This document shows, piece by piece, positions 44,923 through 54,965 of a stretch of 64,000 nucleotides of DNA (positions are counted from its first letter, which is position 1; every line of letters begins with the position of its first letter). The stretch covers positions 1,218,001 to 1,282,000 of the forward strand of contig NZ_CP011032.1 in NCBI RefSeq assembly GCF_002310815.1. Direction: 5' to 3'. The stretch comes from Pseudoalteromonas tunicata (GTDB taxonomy: Bacteria; Pseudomonadota; Gammaproteobacteria; Enterobacterales; Alteromonadaceae). A program made the translations under genes and the position numbers. The notes beneath the pieces were generated by a model. The model searched no databases, was not told the DNA's origin, and saw only the letters and a list, made by a program, of their open reading frames with translations.

Positions 44923-46221
44923 TTAGCTTACGTTGGCGCGAGGACACTGTAGTGGCAAACTTAAGGTAAAACGAGCACCTTTTAGGCTAGGTGACTGATC
45001 GACTTTAATTAAGCCAAAATGCCAATCGACCACCTTGGCGGCTATTGCAAGGCCAAGACCATAACTTTTATCGCTACGATTGCGATGATTTTGCTCTTTA
45101 AAAAAGGGTTCAAATACATTGAGCCAGTTTTCTTTCGCAATACCTGGACCATCATCTTCAATGTAAATATGAGTGCAATGAGCATCTTGTTTAGCGCTCA
45201 AGCGAATGGTTTTATCTGCAAAGTCGCAGCCATTACCAAGTAAATTAATAATGGCACGGCCTAACCAATGCAGATCAGCTTTGATAAGTAGGTCGGGACA
45301 GTCAATTTGCAGTGTTAGCCCTTTGTGATGCAGTTTAGGCTGAATTTGTTGGGATAAGTTGGCAAAATACGCATCTAAATTTATAAGGCTAAAACTAATT
45401 TGATATGAGTTTTTTTCTAAGGTAGCAAATTCTAAATAAGTTTTTAGCATGCATTCCATATGATCAAGGTCGCTTTCCATGCGAGTGAGATACATATCTT
45501 TTTTGGTCGTATCGGTTGTATCAAGAGCGGCATCTAAACCGAACCGCAAACACGCAACAGGGGTGCGAATATCGTGTGATAAGCTCGATGCGAGCAATTT
45601 GTTTTCTTCAATTAGTTTTTGGATTTGCGCAGCCATGCGATTAAACGCTGATTCAACATCTGAAATATAAGTAAACTTACTGAGTTTAATGCGTGCCGAG
45701 AGATCGCCACTGGCAAATTGTTGTGATGCTTTATAAAGTAAGCTTAAGCGTTTTGTCAAAGGCGAGAGCCAAACCCACATTAATAAACAAACCCCAAAAT
45801 AAAAACTGAGGGTCAAAATTAAATCAAGCCGGTGCATTTGTTGATCAGGTTTTACCAAACGCATTTCAAGATGGTGAGCATTAAAACTTGGATGTGACTT
45901 AATAATGTAAAAGCCAAGTTCATCTTCAAGCATTAATCCACCGGGCACTGCTAGGTTATCAATTAAGCTTTGTGGCAGGGCAAGCTCATCATTGGCGTTA
46001 AATGTTAGTGATTGCTTAAAGTGAGCAGCAAGTGCTTTTGTGGCCGCAATTTTATTCTTCTCTTGGGCAACTTGCTCAGCAAAACCATCGATAAGTTGTT
46101 TTTCAATCGCAAAGTCATCAACCGGATTGTGCTCAATTTGGCTAAAGGTATCAATGAGCCAACCAAGAGCAAACAAGGAAATAAAAGCACTTAACAACAG
46201 TGAAATATAGAGTTTTTTCAT
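44923..46221 (-). CDS. Sensor histidine kinase, module B
   Basis: A 432-residue kinase: TM1 about 7-25, periplasmic region about 26-130, TM2 about 136-155, HAMP about 156-205 (LTKRLSLLYKASQQFASGDL), phosphoacceptor His in SLSHDIRTPVACLRFG, ATPase with N box (RAIINLLGNGCDFA), DDGPGI and SYGLGLAIA. It is RstB-like in outline. It starts 3 nt after the regulator stop. Compared with the module A kinase it has a clear HAMP domain and a different periplasmic domain, so the two may detect different signals. Confidence 0.92.
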   Translation of the reverse strand: MKKLYISLLLSAFISLFALGWLIDTFSQIEHNPVDDFAIEKQLIDGFAEQVAQEKNKIAATKALAAHFKQSLTFNANDELALPQSLIDNLAVPGGLMLEDELGFYIIKSHPSFNAHHLEMRLVKPDQQMHRLDLILTLSFYFGVCLLMWVWLSPLTKRLSLLYKASQQFASGDLSARIKLSKFTYISDVESAFNRMAAQIQKLIEENKLLASSLSHDIRTPVACLRFGLDAALDTTDTTKKDMYLTRMESDLDHMECMLKTYLEFATLEKNSYQISFSLINLDAYFANLSQQIQPKLHHKGLTLQIDCPDLLIKADLHWLGRAIINLLGNGCDFADKTIRLSAKQDAHCTHIYIEDDGPGIAKENWLNVFEPFFKEQNHRNRSDKSYGLGLAIAAKVVDWHFGLIKVDQSPSLKGARFTLSLPLQCPRANVS

Positions 46222-46224
46222 GGT

Positions 46225-46932
46225 TTACCAGGCTGCCGAAACCAATAAATAACCTTGTCCCCAAATGGTTTTAATTTTTTGCGGATTTTGTGGATCATCA
46301 GCAAATTTTTTGCGTAGAGCAGAAATTAATACGTCTACAGAGCGATCAAGCCCATCATACTCACGTCCTTTGGTGGCCATAAAAACAGAATCGCGGTCGA
46401 GTACTTTATCAGCATTGGATGCTAAAAAGCTCAGAAGTGAATACTCTGCATTTGAAAGGACCACTTCTTTATTGGCTACTTTGACATTTCGAGAGCGTAA
46501 ATCAATGCTTAGTTGGCCAACTTCAATATACTCAACAGGTTCGTCACTTAATTGAGTGCTTGGTTGAGCAGCTCGCAGTGCTGATTTTATTCGTGCAAGT
46601 AAAGCGCGAGGTCGCACTGGTTTAATAATATAATCTGTCGCACCCACCTCAAGACCTATTACTTCATCAACCTCTTCACCTTTAGCTGTGAGTAAAATAA
46701 CAGGTTGTTGATAAAAACTACGTAATTCGCGACAAACGCTGATCCCATCCATACCAGGTAGCATAATATCGAGTAATACCAAGATAGGATCGTGTTGTTT
46801 GACCAAACGCACAACATAGTCGCCTCGATGGCATAAAATGACATGGAAACCTTGCTCAGTGAGATATTCACTGACCCATTGGGCGAGTGATAAGTCATCT
46901 TCAACTAGTAAAATTTTGCCGTAATTTTCCAT
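46225..46932 (-). CDS. OmpR-family response regulator, module B
   Basis: A 235-residue regulator: receiver (VEDDLSLAQW, LDIMLPGMDG phosphoacceptor, IIKPVRPRALLARI) and C-terminal winged helix ending KIKTIWGQGYLLVSAAW. The ATG at 46932 overlaps the DUF3019 stop (TAATG) with GGAGAT upstream, hence translational coupling; an earlier in-frame start is rejected. Paralogous to the module A regulator (shared GREYDGLDRSVDV region). Confidence 0.93.
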   Translation of the reverse strand: MENYGKILLVEDDLSLAQWVSEYLTEQGFHVILCHRGDYVVRLVKQHDPILVLLDIMLPGMDGISVCRELRSFYQQPVILLTAKGEEVDEVIGLEVGATDYIIKPVRPRALLARIKSALRAAQPSTQLSDEPVEYIEVGQLSIDLRSRNVKVANKEVVLSNAEYSLLSFLASNADKVLDRDSVFMATKGREYDGLDRSVDVLISALRKKFADDPQNPQKIKTIWGQGYLLVSAAW

Positions 46933-47330
46933 TAAAATAATCTCCAACGTCGTTTTTTCTGTTTGCTGGTATAAACCCAATTAACGAGTACTTCTGTTTG
47001 GTTGTGAACTTGGCCTGTTTGTGTGCTTATTAGCTCAAAATGCTGGGTTTGAGCGGAATTAAATTCATAAGTATGGCTGCCTTCTTGCTGAGATAACCAG
47101 CATTGCATCACTTTTTTGCTCTCAACATTTCGTAAGCAATAATCACCCAGTATGGGTTGCTGCCAATGGAGTGTCACAATTGCATAGCAGTTGCTACCTT
47201 CTCGCAGCGCCACACATTTATTAGGTGTTGCATCGAGTGTATACTCCGCAACTTGTGAAGTCGGTTCATCGGCCCAGACGAGCAGTGTATTTAATGAAAA
47301 ATAAACAATGAGGAAGATTCTAAAATACAT
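46932..47330 (-). CDS. DUF3019-family periplasmic protein, module B
   Basis: A 132-residue exported protein: signal peptide about 1-20 (ending LVWA), cysteines in KCVALREGSNCYA and YCLRNVESKKVMQCWLSQ, and basic/aromatic tail KQKKRRWRLF. Its pattern of two Cys pairs and arginine-rich end matches the module A protein. Overlaps mipA by 11 bp and the regulator by 1 bp, so all four genes form one tight operon. Function unknown. Confidence 0.88.
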   Translation of the reverse strand: MYFRIFLIVYFSLNTLLVWADEPTSQVAEYTLDATPNKCVALREGSNCYAIVTLHWQQPILGDYCLRNVESKKVMQCWLSQQEGSHTYEFNSAQTQHFELISTQTGQVHNQTEVLVNWVYTSKQKKRRWRLF

Positions 47331-48165
47331 ATCGCACGCCTACCTTGGCTTTATGCTGATATTTCTCTGAAACAATCGGGCTTTCACTAATTGAAGTTGA
47401 AAACCATGTTGATAGCCATCCTGCTAAAAACACCCAGTTTTCATTTATCGGATACTCGGCATGAAACTCTGCAACTAAATTTACGCCTATACCTGGTTGG
47501 TAAAGAGGTCGCGTAGCTGTAACTTCTTCGTTCGATATACCAAAGTAATAATCAACAAATTCTGCTGAGTAGAAATTTAGACCGGCACCGGCACGAAACT
47601 CCCAGTTACGCCAAGTTTGGATATTGCTGACAAAACTATTAAATGCCCAGCCATGATGACTCCCAGAGACATCTTGTAAAAGCTCAAACGATAATTGTGA
47701 ATCACTAATACGGCGTGTTAAGCGAAAGCCAACATCAAAGTCAGAATCGCGAGTTTTTATTCCTGCTAATTCTTCAACGATAGTATTGCGGTTATAATAT
47801 GTACCAAATTGATTAAAACCATCTTGTAGATTGGTGCCTATAATATCCAGACCCCAATCGTATTTATCGACTAGACTGTAGCCTAAAGTGAAGTTACCAC
47901 TGAGTTGGCTATTATCGGCGTCAAAATAAAACTTATTATAAGAAACGGCAAGATTTACGTTAATTTCAGGGCCATCGTTAAATGGGTCAACACCTGCTAG
48001 GTAGCTATTAGCCACATAATAACCTAAACCAAAACTCCAATCCCAGACAAAGCCTTCTGTTGGTTCAAGTGCATTATCTGCATAATATCGGTTACTTGCT
48101 TGGGCACTGTTAAAGCAAAATAGAGCTAATAGAAGCAGGTATTTAAACTTAGAATTTACTGACAT
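47320..48165 (-). CDS. MipA/OmpV-family outer-membrane protein, module B
   Basis: A 281-residue outer-membrane barrel: signal peptide about 1-23 (ending AQA), Y/F-rich strands, C-terminal KVGVRYVF. It is the first gene of module B and paralogous in family, though divergent in sequence, to the module A protein. The ligand or partner is unknown. A 7-bp inverted repeat lies 49-63 bp before its ATG. Confidence 0.83.
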   Translation of the reverse strand: MSVNSKFKYLLLLALFCFNSAQASNRYYADNALEPTEGFVWDWSFGLGYYVANSYLAGVDPFNDGPEINVNLAVSYNKFYFDADNSQLSGNFTLGYSLVDKYDWGLDIIGTNLQDGFNQFGTYYNRNTIVEELAGIKTRDSDFDVGFRLTRRISDSQLSFELLQDVSGSHHGWAFNSFVSNIQTWRNWEFRAGAGLNFYSAEFVDYYFGISNEEVTATRPLYQPGIGVNLVAEFHAEYPINENWVFLAGWLSTWFSTSISESPIVSEKYQHKAKVGVRYVF

Positions 48166-48213
48166 TGCGTCCCTTTAAGTGGTTTTTTATTGTTATTGTA
48201 TGGTTAAAATAGC

Positions 48214-48228
48214 ATTACAAGTTGTAAT
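48214..48228. promoter_or_regulatory. Palindromic candidate operator before module B
   Basis: ATTACAA-G-TTGTAAT, a perfect 15-bp palindrome (7-bp arms) in the 75-bp gap between the lipoprotein stop and the mipA ATG. No equivalent perfect copy was seen before module A. Confidence 0.5.
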
Positions 48229-48240
48229 AAATTGTAGTGA

Positions 48241-49059
48241 CTAAGTCACATTTAACTTATTAATAAGTTCAGTCAATAGATAAGTCTGTAAGCGCTGTGA
48301 TATTGCTTGATCATCAGTAGCGCCGCAATAGCCAGAAATAAGCCGTGGTACTGAGATTGTCTCACTTACTTGGTATTGAGGAATGCTGATAGGTACATTG
48401 GCTCGAAGTAAACGTGCTTGCTCTGTATTTTGTTCATCAATAAATTGTTTAACCTCTTTTTTATTGCTAATTATTTGTGCCCAATCAAGCTGATACGTAA
48501 GTTCTGTTTGACCCAAAGTGGTGTTATCCGCCGATGCGGTTGCAAACCAGACAACATTACCTGTTTTAGTATTAGTTAATCGAATGCCGACAGTGCCTTT
48601 AACCGATGCACAACTATATTGGCTTTGTTGGGCGAATTTTTGTTGCACAATATTTGGCTGATTTGCAGCGTTTTGTAATTGATAACTTATTTTATCGCCT
48701 TCGATAAATTCTAATTTCGTCAGAGTTAACCGGTAATCTGAGTCTAATGTTGTATCTGAAAGTAGGCTTAATCCTAAAGTTGAAAATTGTTCATTTAAAA
48801 TTGAAAATAGTTCGGAACTTGGTTCAATAGTGGCATTCGCTAGCGAAATTGTTTGGCCTTTGACTAATGGGCGAGCAGGTAGTTGTACTGATTTGATTTG
48901 AAGTGGGGAAGCATCAGCAAGGTAGCGCACATTATAACTATTACTTTTTAATTTTGGTGGATTTGGCATGGTTAAAAGTGGGGCCGGCTCAGTCAATAAC
49001 TGACAGCCCGAGACGCTGAGCAAAAAAATAAAAATGGTTAACTTATACAGATTGAGCAT
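48241..49059 (-). CDS. Uncharacterised lipoprotein
   Basis: A 272-residue lipoprotein (lipobox SVSGC, C19). The mature part is a beta/alpha mix with two cysteines (YSCASVKGTVG; ISGYCGATDD). I do not recognise the family. A predicted small domain with VRLTNTKTGNVVWFATASAD-like strands resembles periplasmic LPS/outer-membrane assembly accessory proteins in tone only. It precedes module B on the same strand by 75 bp without a terminator, so may be co-transcribed with it. Confidence 0.72.
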   Translation of the reverse strand: MLNLYKLTIFIFLLSVSGCQLLTEPAPLLTMPNPPKLKSNSYNVRYLADASPLQIKSVQLPARPLVKGQTISLANATIEPSSELFSILNEQFSTLGLSLLSDTTLDSDYRLTLTKLEFIEGDKISYQLQNAANQPNIVQQKFAQQSQYSCASVKGTVGIRLTNTKTGNVVWFATASADNTTLGQTELTYQLDWAQIISNKKEVKQFIDEQNTEQARLLRANVPISIPQYQVSETISVPRLISGYCGATDDQAISQRLQTYLLTELINKLNVT

Positions 49060-49305
49060 CGATTGTTTCTCAAAATTAGGGTCATTTAGTTCATCAGCTC
49101 AAATTCTAACACAAGTTGATTTGAAAAAATAAACTCGACACGCACTTCAATGAGTGAAAGGTTTTATTATCGACTCGATTCCATGATAAAGTTAAACAAA
49201 AATGCCCCTTTAATAAGTGCATTTTAATCAATGATTAAGATTGTGGTTTTGCTATTATCTTGTGTGCAACGGCTAAAGGTTATTAGCTGAATTTAAAAAG
49301 TTGGA

Positions 49306-50445
49306 ATGAAAATGCCTCAAATGATTTGGCTAGCGATGTTGTTGCTGAGTTTTTCAGTCAGTGCTAGTCCTAAGGAATGGGATCACTTAGTCGACTCCTA
49401 TGTAAAAGAGTTAGAAACAAAATTAAAAGCTAAAAATATCCCTGGAGCTGCATTATCGATTGTTAAATCTAACCACAGTTCGGTCGCTATAGGGCTTGGC
49501 ACTACTAAAGTTAAAAAAGGGCATGCAGTTACTGCTAATACGCGGTTTCGTTTAGCATCAGTCTCTAAAACCTTTGCAGGATCCTTGGCCGCAAAATTAG
49601 CCAGTGAAGGGGCATTTGCACTCAATGATCCGGTAGCTAAATATTTGCCAGCATTTCACTTTGATAGTTATGATAAAAAATTGAGGTTGTATCACCTGCT
49701 CAGTCATTCAAGTGGTTTAGTACCTAATGCTTATGACAACTTAATTGAATCACGAATGAATTATCCCGATATTCAGGCTAAATTGTCTGAAGTTAAACCT
49801 ATGTGCGCCCCTGGTAGTTGTTATGGTTATCAAAATGTCATGTTCAGTTTAATTGGTGATATTACGCAGCAAAGCACGGGATTAAGTTATGAGACTTGGT
49901 TGAATGAGATTTTTTTCAAGCCTCTCAATATGAAAAATGCCAGTGTTGGTTACGATGCCATGGTTGCAGATGATGATTATGCACTTCCTCATGTAATGGC
50001 TCGAAAACGCTGGCATACGGCCAAATTAAAAAAAGACTATTATAAAGTAGCACCGGCTGCGGGAGTGAACGCCAGTGCTTCTGATATGGTGCAGTGGTTA
50101 AAAGCACAACTAGGTCAATATCCAGCAGTATTAAATGAAAGTGCTTTAAGTAAACAAGTTAAGCCTTATACCAAGACCAAAAAAGAAATGAGCCGCCGAG
50201 TTTGGCGCAAAAAATTAAAAAATGCTGATTATGGTTTAGGTTGGCGAATTTATGATTATGCAGGCGAGACTCTTTATTATCACAGTGGCTGGGTGCAGGG
50301 ATATCGTGCAGATATAGTGATTGTGCCTCGATTAGAAATTGGTTTTAGCTTAATGATTAACGCTGAGGCTGGAATAATTAACGAACTAACTACCGATTTT
50401 ATCGATGAGGTTTTAGCCTCTAAAGTTAACAAAAGGCGTATTTAA
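49306..50445 (+). CDS. Class C beta-lactamase-like serine hydrolase
   Basis: A 379-residue exported protein: signal peptide about 1-20 (VSAS), then the SxxK motif in ASVSKTFAG, a YxN motif (YGYQNVMF) and HSG in YHSGWVQGY as the third motif. It belongs to the serine beta-lactamase/D-peptidase/esterase family; whether it hydrolyses beta-lactams, peptidoglycan or esters cannot be told. M3 at 49312 is an alternative start with better spacing to GGA. Its stop overlaps the next ATG (TAATG). Confidence 0.88.
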   Translation: MKMPQMIWLAMLLLSFSVSASPKEWDHLVDSYVKELETKLKAKNIPGAALSIVKSNHSSVAIGLGTTKVKKGHAVTANTRFRLASVSKTFAGSLAAKLASEGAFALNDPVAKYLPAFHFDSYDKKLRLYHLLSHSSGLVPNAYDNLIESRMNYPDIQAKLSEVKPMCAPGSCYGYQNVMFSLIGDITQQSTGLSYETWLNEIFFKPLNMKNASVGYDAMVADDDYALPHVMARKRWHTAKLKKDYYKVAPAAGVNASASDMVQWLKAQLGQYPAVLNESALSKQVKPYTKTKKEMSRRVWRKKLKNADYGLGWRIYDYAGETLYYHSGWVQGYRADIVIVPRLEIGFSLMINAEAGIINELTTDFIDEVLASKVNKRRI

Positions 50446-50933
50446 TGAAAGCATTTTTAGTTGTTACATCTCTTTTACTCGGATTATTTTCAACAGCAGT
50501 TTGGGCAAAACCAAGCAATATAATATTAATTCGTCATGCTGAAAAGCAATCAGGTACTGACCCTTTACTGACTGAACAAGGTCAAAAAAGAGCCGCTGCT
50601 TGGGTAAAAACACTTGCGACTTTTAAAATAGAGCAGCTTTTTAGTACCAAATATAAACGCACGATAGCAACGATTACACCCATAGCGACTGCCTTGAATA
50701 AAGAAATTCGTTATTACAACCCTGCTCAATTGGTGGATTTTAAAGCGCAGCTTTTAAAGTTAACGGATACGGTTTTAGTGGTTGGCCACAGTAATACGAC
50801 CCCCCAATTAGCTGGGTTGTTATCCGATACTGAGCAATTAGAATGGCCTGAAACTAATTATAATACTTATTATGTATTAACTTTAGTTAATGATGAATAT
50901 GTGGTTGAGTTGAAACACTTAGAAATTGAGTGA
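50445..50933 (+). CDS. Exported SixA-like histidine phosphatase
   Basis: A 162-residue protein with a signal peptide (about 1-21, ending VWA), the RHG-type catalytic motif LIRHAEK and a later VVGHSNTTPQ containing the second His. It is in the phosphoglycerate mutase/histidine-phosphatase superfamily, but exported, so a phosphotransfer role like cytosolic SixA is unlikely. Coupled to the serine hydrolase by a 1-nt overlap. Confidence 0.85.
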   Translation: MKAFLVVTSLLLGLFSTAVWAKPSNIILIRHAEKQSGTDPLLTEQGQKRAAAWVKTLATFKIEQLFSTKYKRTIATITPIATALNKEIRYYNPAQLVDFKAQLLKLTDTVLVVGHSNTTPQLAGLLSDTEQLEWPETNYNTYYVLTLVNDEYVVELKHLEIE

Positions 50934-50946
50934 GTAAATTTGTTAA

Positions 50947-50972
50947 ACAAAAAGTCAGCTTAGCTGACTTTT
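50947..50972. terminator. Bidirectional terminator, histidine phosphatase / yhbY
   Basis: AAAAAGTCAGC-TTA-GCTGACTTTTT between convergent genes. Confidence 0.88.
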
Positions 50973-50996
50973 TAATTAATACACTAAAAATTGAAA

Positions 50997-51293
50997 TTAG
51001 TTTTTAGGTAAAAGAATCTTTTTATCTTTGCTTTGACGATAAATCACTATAATGTGACCAATTGTCTGAAGTTTTACTGCACCGGTTTCACGAGTAATTG
51101 CCTCAAAAATAAGCGCTTTTGTTTCGCGGTCATCTGTTGGCACTTTTACTTTGATTAATTCGTGGATATCTAAAGCATTAGATATCTCGACTACAACACC
51201 TTCGGTTAAACCGTTACTTCCTAGTAAAACCACTGGCTTAAGACCATGTGCAAGGCCTTTTAAAAACTGTTTTTGCTTGTTTGATAATATCAT
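50997..51293 (-). CDS. yhbY: CRM-domain RNA-binding protein YhbY
   Basis: A 98-residue CRS1/YhbY-domain protein: LSNKQKQFLKGLAHGLKPVV, LLGSNGLTEGVVVEISNALD, HELIKVKVPTDDRE, GHIIVIYRQSKD. It binds RNA and associates with pre-50S ribosomal particles. Divergent from rlmE-ftsH, as in E. coli. Confidence 0.95.
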   Translation of the reverse strand: MILSNKQKQFLKGLAHGLKPVVLLGSNGLTEGVVVEISNALDIHELIKVKVPTDDRETKALIFEAITRETGAVKLQTIGHIIVIYRQSKDKKILLPKN

Positions 51294-51382
51294 GTTGTTA
51301 CAAATTTCGTTGGATAAAGCTTGAATTATGGGTATTCTAACGCCATCTAGAGAATAATACTAATTTTGTTGAGTGTAATTTC

Positions 51383-52012
51383 ATGACAAAAAAAAAGCAC
51401 TCGGCCAGTTCTAAACGCTGGTTGATGGAGCATTTTGACGATCATTATGTCTTAGAAGCCCAAAAACGGGGATTGCGCTCTCGTGCAATGTTTAAATTAG
51501 AGGAGTTGCAAACAAAAGATAAATTAATCAAAGACGGTATGACAGTCGTTGATTTGGGCGCAGCACCTGGTAGTTGGTCGCAATATGTTGCTGAGTTAAC
51601 CGGTTTTAAAGGTAAAGTGATCGCGTGTGATATTCTGCCAATGGACCCCCTGGCCGGTGTAGAATTTTTACAAGGTGATTTTCGTGAAGAATCTGTGCTA
51701 AATGCTTTATTGGAACGTATAGATGGCAAGAACGTTGATGTTGTGCTGTCAGACATGGCACCGAACATGAGCGGTCATTTATCTGTAGATCAGGCTGGCA
51801 GTATGTATCTTGTTGAATTAGCATTAGACATGTGCCATCAAGTTCTAAAGAAAAATGGTAGTTTCGCTGTAAAGGTATTCCAAGGAGAAGGGTTTGAGCA
51901 ATATGTTCAAGACGTAAGGTCTTGTTTTACTACTGTCAAAATTCGTAAACCGGATTCTTCAAGAGCGCGTTCTAGAGAAGTTTATTTAGTAGCGACAGGA
52001 TACAAACTGTAG
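51383..52012 (+). CDS. rlmE: 23S rRNA 2'-O-ribose methyltransferase (U2552)
   Basis: A 209-residue SAM-dependent methyltransferase: N-terminal [22 protein letters not shown] motif [31 protein letters not shown] and the K-D-K-E catalytic tetrad residues. It methylates U2552 in 50S maturation. Heat-shock-linked in E. coli and followed by ftsH, as here. Confidence 0.96.
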   Translation: MTKKKHSASSKRWLMEHFDDHYVLEAQKRGLRSRAMFKLEELQTKDKLIKDGMTVVDLGAAPGSWSQYVAELTGFKGKVIACDILPMDPLAGVEFLQGDFREESVLNALLERIDGKNVDVVLSDMAPNMSGHLSVDQAGSMYLVELALDMCHQVLKKNGSFAVKVFQGEGFEQYVQDVRSCFTTVKIRKPDSSRARSREVYLVATGYKL

Positions 52013-52069
52013 TACATTAGGTCAGGTAATCCTGGAATTTTAATTAATTGAAAACAAGAGGTTAACCCC

Positions 52070-54019
52070 TTGAGTGATATGGCTAAAAATCTCATACTCT
52101 GGTTAGTTATCGCCGTCGTTTTGATGTCGGTATTCCAGAGCTTTAATCCAAGCGATCATGCAGATCGTAATACAAGTTACTCGCAATTTATTAACGATGT
52201 GCGTAGCGGCGCAGTCCGTGAAGTTAGAATGGACCAAGGTTCAGGTGCGGTTAACGGCATTAAAAATAGCGGTGAGCGTTTCACAACAGTCATGCCAATG
52301 TACGATGGCGACTTAATGAATGACTTATTAAAAAATGGTGTTAATGTTGTTGGTCAACCACCAGAAGAACAATCCATCTTAGCAACAATTTTCATCTCTT
52401 GGTTCCCAATGTTATTGCTTATCGGTGTGTGGATATTCTTCATGCGTCAAATGCAAGGCGGCGGCGGTAAGGGCGCAATGTCATTTGGCAAGAGTAAAGC
52501 GCGCTTGATGGGTGAAGACCAAGTCAAAACAACCTTTGCAGATGTTGCCGGTTGTGATGAAGCCAAAGAAGACGTAACTGAATTAGTCGATTTTTTACGT
52601 GACCCGTCTAAATTCCAAAAGTTAGGTGGTAGTATTCCGAAGGGCGTACTAATGGTAGGCCCACCGGGTACAGGTAAAACATTACTTGCAAAAGCTGTTG
52701 CTGGTGAAGCAAAAGTACCTTTCTTTACTATTTCTGGTTCTGATTTCGTAGAAATGTTTGTTGGTGTGGGTGCATCACGTGTTCGTGACATGTTTGAGCA
52801 GGCTAAAAAAGCTGCGCCTTGTATCATCTTTATCGATGAAATTGATGCCGTAGGTCGCCAACGTGGTGCTGGTATGGGCGGTGGTCATGATGAGCGTGAG
52901 CAAACATTAAACCAAATGCTAGTTGAAATGGATGGTTTTGAAGGTAATGAGGGCATAATTGTTATTGCCGCAACCAACAGACCTGATGTTTTAGACCCTG
53001 CGCTACTTCGTCCAGGTCGTTTTGACCGTCAAGTTGTTGTTGGTTTACCTGATATCCGTGGTCGTGAGCAAATTCTTAAAGTGCACATGCGTAAAGTACC
53101 ATTGTCTGACGATGTTAAAGCATCTGTTATTGCCCGTGGTACACCTGGTTTCTCAGGTGCTGATTTAGCAAACTTAGTTAATGAAGCTGCACTTTATGCT
53201 GCTCGTGGTAACAAACGTGTTGTCAGCATGGCCGAGTTTGACGCAGCAAAAGATAAAATTATGATGGGCGCTGAACGTAAGTCCATGGTAATGAGTGAAC
53301 AAGAGAAAGAAATGACTGCTTATCATGAAGCGGGCCATGCAATTGTAGGTCGCCTTGTACCTGAACATGATCCGGTTTATAAAGTGTCAATTATTCCTCG
53401 TGGTCGTGCGTTAGGTGTGACAATGTACTTGCCTGAGCAAGACAGAGTTAGTCATTCAAAGCAGCATTTAGAATCAATGATTTCAAGCCTTTATGGCGGA
53501 CGAATTGCTGAACAACTGATTTATGGCTTTGAAAAAGTAACGACAGGTGCGAGCAACGATATTGAACGCGCTACTGAAATCTCTCGTAAAATGGTTACGC
53601 AATGGGGTTTAAGTGAAAAGTTAGGTCCACTGCTTTATGCTGAAGAAGAAGGTGAAATTTTCATGGGACGCAGTTCAGCCCGTGCGAAAAGTATGTCGAA
53701 TGAAACAGCAAAAGTGATTGATGCAGAAGTACGAGACCTATCTGATCGTAACTATCAGCGCGCTGAGCAGATATTAAAAGATAATATTGATATTTTGCAT
53801 AGCATGAAAGATGCGCTGATGAAGTACGAAACCATTGATGCAAAACAAATTGATGATTTAATGGCTCGTCGTGATGTTCGTCCACCAACGGATGCGCACG
53901 ATAACCACTACAAGCAAAAAGATGAAGTAAAGTCTGAAGATAAACCTGAAAAAGAGGTTGAAACGCCAGACGTTGTTGAGCAAAAGCCAACATCAAAGCT
54001 TGATGATCAAGAGCAATAA
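52070..54019 (+). CDS. ftsH: ATP-dependent zinc metalloprotease FtsH
   Basis: A 649-residue inner-membrane AAA+ protease. Helices: 7-25 and about 105-124; Walker A GPPGTGKT, Walker B IIFIDEID, second region of homology and zinc motif HEAGH. It degrades LpxC, sigma-32 and misassembled membrane proteins. The TTG at 52070 is supported by GAGG 8 nt upstream, whereas an ATG at 52079 (MAKNLILWL) is too far from it. Charged low-complexity C-terminal tail (residues 610-649). Confidence 0.97.
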   Translation: MSDMAKNLILWLVIAVVLMSVFQSFNPSDHADRNTSYSQFINDVRSGAVREVRMDQGSGAVNGIKNSGERFTTVMPMYDGDLMNDLLKNGVNVVGQPPEEQSILATIFISWFPMLLLIGVWIFFMRQMQGGGGKGAMSFGKSKARLMGEDQVKTTFADVAGCDEAKEDVTELVDFLRDPSKFQKLGGSIPKGVLMVGPPGTGKTLLAKAVAGEAKVPFFTISGSDFVEMFVGVGASRVRDMFEQAKKAAPCIIFIDEIDAVGRQRGAGMGGGHDEREQTLNQMLVEMDGFEGNEGIIVIAATNRPDVLDPALLRPGRFDRQVVVGLPDIRGREQILKVHMRKVPLSDDVKASVIARGTPGFSGADLANLVNEAALYAARGNKRVVSMAEFDAAKDKIMMGAERKSMVMSEQEKEMTAYHEAGHAIVGRLVPEHDPVYKVSIIPRGRALGVTMYLPEQDRVSHSKQHLESMISSLYGGRIAEQLIYGFEKVTTGASNDIERATEISRKMVTQWGLSEKLGPLLYAEEEGEIFMGRSSARAKSMSNETAKVIDAEVRDLSDRNYQRAEQILKDNIDILHSMKDALMKYETIDAKQIDDLMARRDVRPPTDAHDNHYKQKDEVKSEDKPEKEVETPDVVEQKPTSKLDDQEQ

Positions 54020-54038
54020 GCGGTAAAATTGCAATTAT

Positions 54039-54064
54039 AAAACCCCGAGAATTCGGGGTTTTTT
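54039..54064 (+). terminator. Hairpin between ftsH and folP
   Basis: AAAACCCCGA-GAAT-TCGGGGTTTTTT; a good intrinsic terminator, implying that folP onward has its own promoter or partial read-through. Confidence 0.88.
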
Positions 54065-54116
54065 ATTATTTAATCTTCGTTGCAGAGCAATACTATTATG
54101 TATTGATAGGTAATGT

Positions 54117-54965
54117 ATGTCTTTATTACAGTTAAAAAACGGCCGAGTGCTTGACTTGAGCCAGCCCCACATAATGGGGATCTTAAATACTACTCCAGAT
54201 TCATTTTCTGATGGCGGCCAGCATAATACATTCGACAACGCTGTCATTAAAGCTAAGCAAATGTTAGCGGAAGGTGCCACCATTATCGATATTGGTGGTG
54301 AATCAACTCGACCAAATGCGCCCGATGTTGCTTTAGAAGAAGAACTACAACGTACAATCCCAGTGATTAAAGCGTTACGAGCTCAGTCTGATTGTATTAT
54401 TTCAATTGATACCAGTAAGGCGCAAGTCATGGCGCAAGCGATTGCATCTGGCGCAGATATTATTAATGATGTTCGCGCATTACAAGAGCCTGGCGCTTTA
54501 GAGATTGCGGCAGCCGCGAATGTTCCTGTTTGTTTAATGCACATGCAGGGACAGCCTAGAACGATGCAGGCAAATCCATATTATGAAAATTTAATTGAAG
54601 ATATTCAGGCTTTTTTTCAGCAACGAATCGATGCCTGTCAGCAAGCGGGTATTAAGCTTGAAAATATTATCCTCGATCCGGGTTTTGGTTTTGGTAAAAC
54701 CTTAAACCATAACTATGAGCTGTTAAAACGGTTGGATGAATTTAATCTATTGGGTTGCGAGGTTTTAGCCGGCCTTTCCCGAAAATCCATGATTGGTAAT
54801 TTATTAAATAAACCAACAGAGCAGCGATTAGCGGGCTCTTTGGCAGGTGCATTAATTGCAATGCAAAAAGGCGCAAAAATTATACGGGTACATGACGTAG
54901 CACAAACAGTCGATGTACTTAAAGTTTGGCAAGCGACAGAACAAGGAATTAAACGTGAGCAATAA
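54117..54965 (+). CDS. folP: Dihydropteroate synthase
   Basis: A 282-residue TIM-barrel enzyme: [56 protein letters not shown]. It joins p-aminobenzoate to hydroxymethyldihydropterin pyrophosphate in folate synthesis and is the sulfonamide target. Overlaps glmM by 11 bp. Confidence 0.96.
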   Translation: MSLLQLKNGRVLDLSQPHIMGILNTTPDSFSDGGQHNTFDNAVIKAKQMLAEGATIIDIGGESTRPNAPDVALEEELQRTIPVIKALRAQSDCIISIDTSKAQVMAQAIASGADIINDVRALQEPGALEIAAAANVPVCLMHMQGQPRTMQANPYYENLIEDIQAFFQQRIDACQQAGIKLENIILDPGFGFGKTLNHNYELLKRLDEFNLLGCEVLAGLSRKSMIGNLLNKPTEQRLAGSLAGALIAMQKGAKIIRVHDVAQTVDVLKVWQATEQGIKREQ

